A stretch of 6,564 nucleotides of DNA from Euryarchaeota archaeon UBA220 (GTDB lineage: Archaea; Thermoplasmatota; Poseidoniia; Poseidoniales; Thalassarchaeaceae). The stretch's first letter is position 1, and the number at the start of each line of letters is the position of its first letter. This document shows, one piece after another, positions 5,555-6,564 of the stretch. Made by a program: the position numbers and the translations under genes. The notes beneath the pieces were generated by a model that did not search any database, was not told where the DNA came from, and saw nothing but the letters and a program-made list of their open reading frames with translations. The stretch covers positions 1-6,564 of the forward strand of contig DAON01000021.1 in the NCBI GenBank assembly GCA_002501885.1, given 5' to 3'.

Positions 5555-6564
5555 ATGTCAGAGACAGTAGAATTGGACCGCGCATCAGACCCCGAAGCAG
5601 TAAGAGGGTACGCATTCTATGATTGGGGAAAGTCAGCATTTGAGACGAGTACAACAGTAGCCATACTTCCGGCTTGGTATGCATATCTGTTTCTGGAGGC
5701 GAATGGACTTACCACTACGATAGGCAATATCGACATGACTGGAGATGCAGTTTGGGCCTATGCCGTAGCCGCTGCCACACTCTTTGTTGCAATACTGGCT
5801 CCAGCATTTGGAGTAATGGCCGACAAAAAGCCAATCAAAATGACCTGGCTCAAGTATCTAACTTATCTTGGAGCAGGCTCAACTTTCCTAATCGGATTTG
5901 ACTTTCTGTATGCCGGATCCGAATGGGTTTGGATGATGGTTTTCTTCCTTCTAGCAAATATAGGATTGAACGGTGCAGGGGTATTCTACAACGCCCTATT
6001 GCCTCATATGGGTGCAGATGAAGAGATGGATGATATTTCCAACAGAGCTTTCGCGTATGGTTACCTTGGAGGAGGAATCCTTCTACTGGTGCATTTTATT
6101 CTAGTACTAGGCATAGGTGGAGACTTCGTTATCCGTCTCTGCCTCGCATCAGCAGGAATTTGGTGGTATGGTTTTGCACTTCTAACTTTCAAGTATGTAC
6201 CGGAGCCCCCAATGGAGGGAGAAGAGGAATCCATTGCACTAGGGGATGCTTATCGGCAAGTTGTTCAAACCTTGAAGGAAGTAAGCAAGTTCCGAACACT
6301 ATTCATTTACATGCTGGCATACTTCTTCTTCATTGACGGCATCAACACTGTAACTGCATTGGGAGGGGTGTTTGGTTCGACTGTTCTAGGTGTGACGACT
6401 ACCGAACTAATGATTACAATCCTGGCAATTCAATTCGTTGCTTGGCCAAGTGCACTAGGGTTCACAAAATTGGCAAATAATTGGGGGACAAAAAAGGCGC
6501 TAAGCGCTTCTCTAGTCGGATGGGTAGTTCTTTGCTTCGCAGCATGTGCTTTCGCCCCCCTATC
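5555..6564 (+). CDS. Atg22/UMF1-type major facilitator transporter (3' end beyond window)
   Basis: The frame is open from the ATG at 5555 to the right edge: 336 complete codons and 2 bases, with no stop. The N-terminus RGYAFYDWGKSAFETS (residues 17-32) matches the YDW-x-x-SAF signature of the vacuole effluxer Atg22/UMF1 branch of the major facilitator superfamily. Other family marks are FYNALLPHM (144-152), ISNRAFAYGYLGGG (161-174) and the AYFFFIDGINTV segment (255-266). Hydrophobic helices fall at about 33-48, 66-87, 99-117, 124-146, 167-187, 193-212, 248-267, 284-301 and 317-334, so roughly nine of the expected twelve are present. GVMADKKPIK (86-95) and TKLANNWGTKK (304-314) are motif-A-like loops after helices 2 and 8. 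Yeast Atg22 exports amino acids from the vacuole; the substrate of prokaryotic relatives is not known to me. It is an inner-membrane protein, divergent from the phosphodiesterase gene. Confidence 0.9.
   Translation, partial: MSETVELDRASDPEAVRGYAFYDWGKSAFETSTTVAILPAWYAYLFLEANGLTTTIGNIDMTGDAVWAYAVAAATLFVAILAPAFGVMADKKPIKMTWLKYLTYLGAGSTFLIGFDFLYAGSEWVWMMVFFLLANIGLNGAGVFYNALLPHMGADEEMDDISNRAFAYGYLGGGILLLVHFILVLGIGGDFVIRLCLASAGIWWYGFALLTFKYVPEPPMEGEEESIALGDAYRQVVQTLKEVSKFRTLFIYMLAYFFFIDGINTVTALGGVFGSTVLGVTTTELMITILAIQFVAWPSALGFTKLANNWGTKKALSASLVGWVVLCFAACAFAPL

Overview
The window is a gene-dense piece of prokaryotic chromosome, about 95% coding, most likely from an archaeon. My best guess is a marine Euryarchaeota-type lineage such as Marine Group II/Poseidoniales, held at moderate confidence. 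The reasons are indirect: genes that begin a transcript lack a Shine-Dalgarno site while genes inside the operon have one, AGA/AGG arginine and ATA isoleucine codons are common, no bacterial sigma-70 style promoter is evident, and the gene content is mixed. No rRNA, tRNA, CRISPR array, insertion sequence or long repeat was seen.

Layout from left to right: (1) the 5' part of a leftward PqqB-like metallo-beta-lactamase-fold hydrolase, cut by the window edge; (2) a rightward three-gene operon of an alpha-oxoamine synthase (glycine C-acetyltransferase/AONS-like, PLP-dependent), a 71-residue two-helix membrane protein and a hotdog-fold acyl-CoA thioesterase; (3) a leftward four-helix membrane protein with a very acidic C-terminal tail, whose 3' end overlaps the thioesterase; (4) a rightward citrate synthase that resembles the mitochondrial/eukaryotic class; (5) a leftward glycerophosphodiester phosphodiesterase-like protein whose stop codon abuts that of citrate synthase; (6) a rightward Atg22/UMF1-type major facilitator transporter, cut by the right edge. 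Nearly all noncoding DNA lies in three divergent gaps of about 100 bp (474-566, 3043-3148, 5453-5554), which must hold the promoters. No gap exceeds 300 bases.

The operon brings together acyl-CoA chemistry: a PLP enzyme that condenses an amino acid with an acyl-CoA, and a thioesterase that cleaves acyl-CoA. Citrate synthase is central carbon metabolism and uses acetyl-CoA. The other genes look like unlinked housekeeping or accessory functions.

The most striking observation is in the phosphodiesterase-like gene. The hallmark first-strand motif of the GDPD family (I-I-G-H-R-G) is missing from the N-terminus, which starts just before the PEN motif that normally follows it. The same motif is instead the last recognisable element at the C-terminus, ending 8 residues before the stop. 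This is what a circularly permuted GDPD TIM barrel would look like. Next in interest are the eukaryote-type citrate synthase and a metallo-beta-lactamase-fold enzyme whose HxHxDH motif reads HxHxGH.
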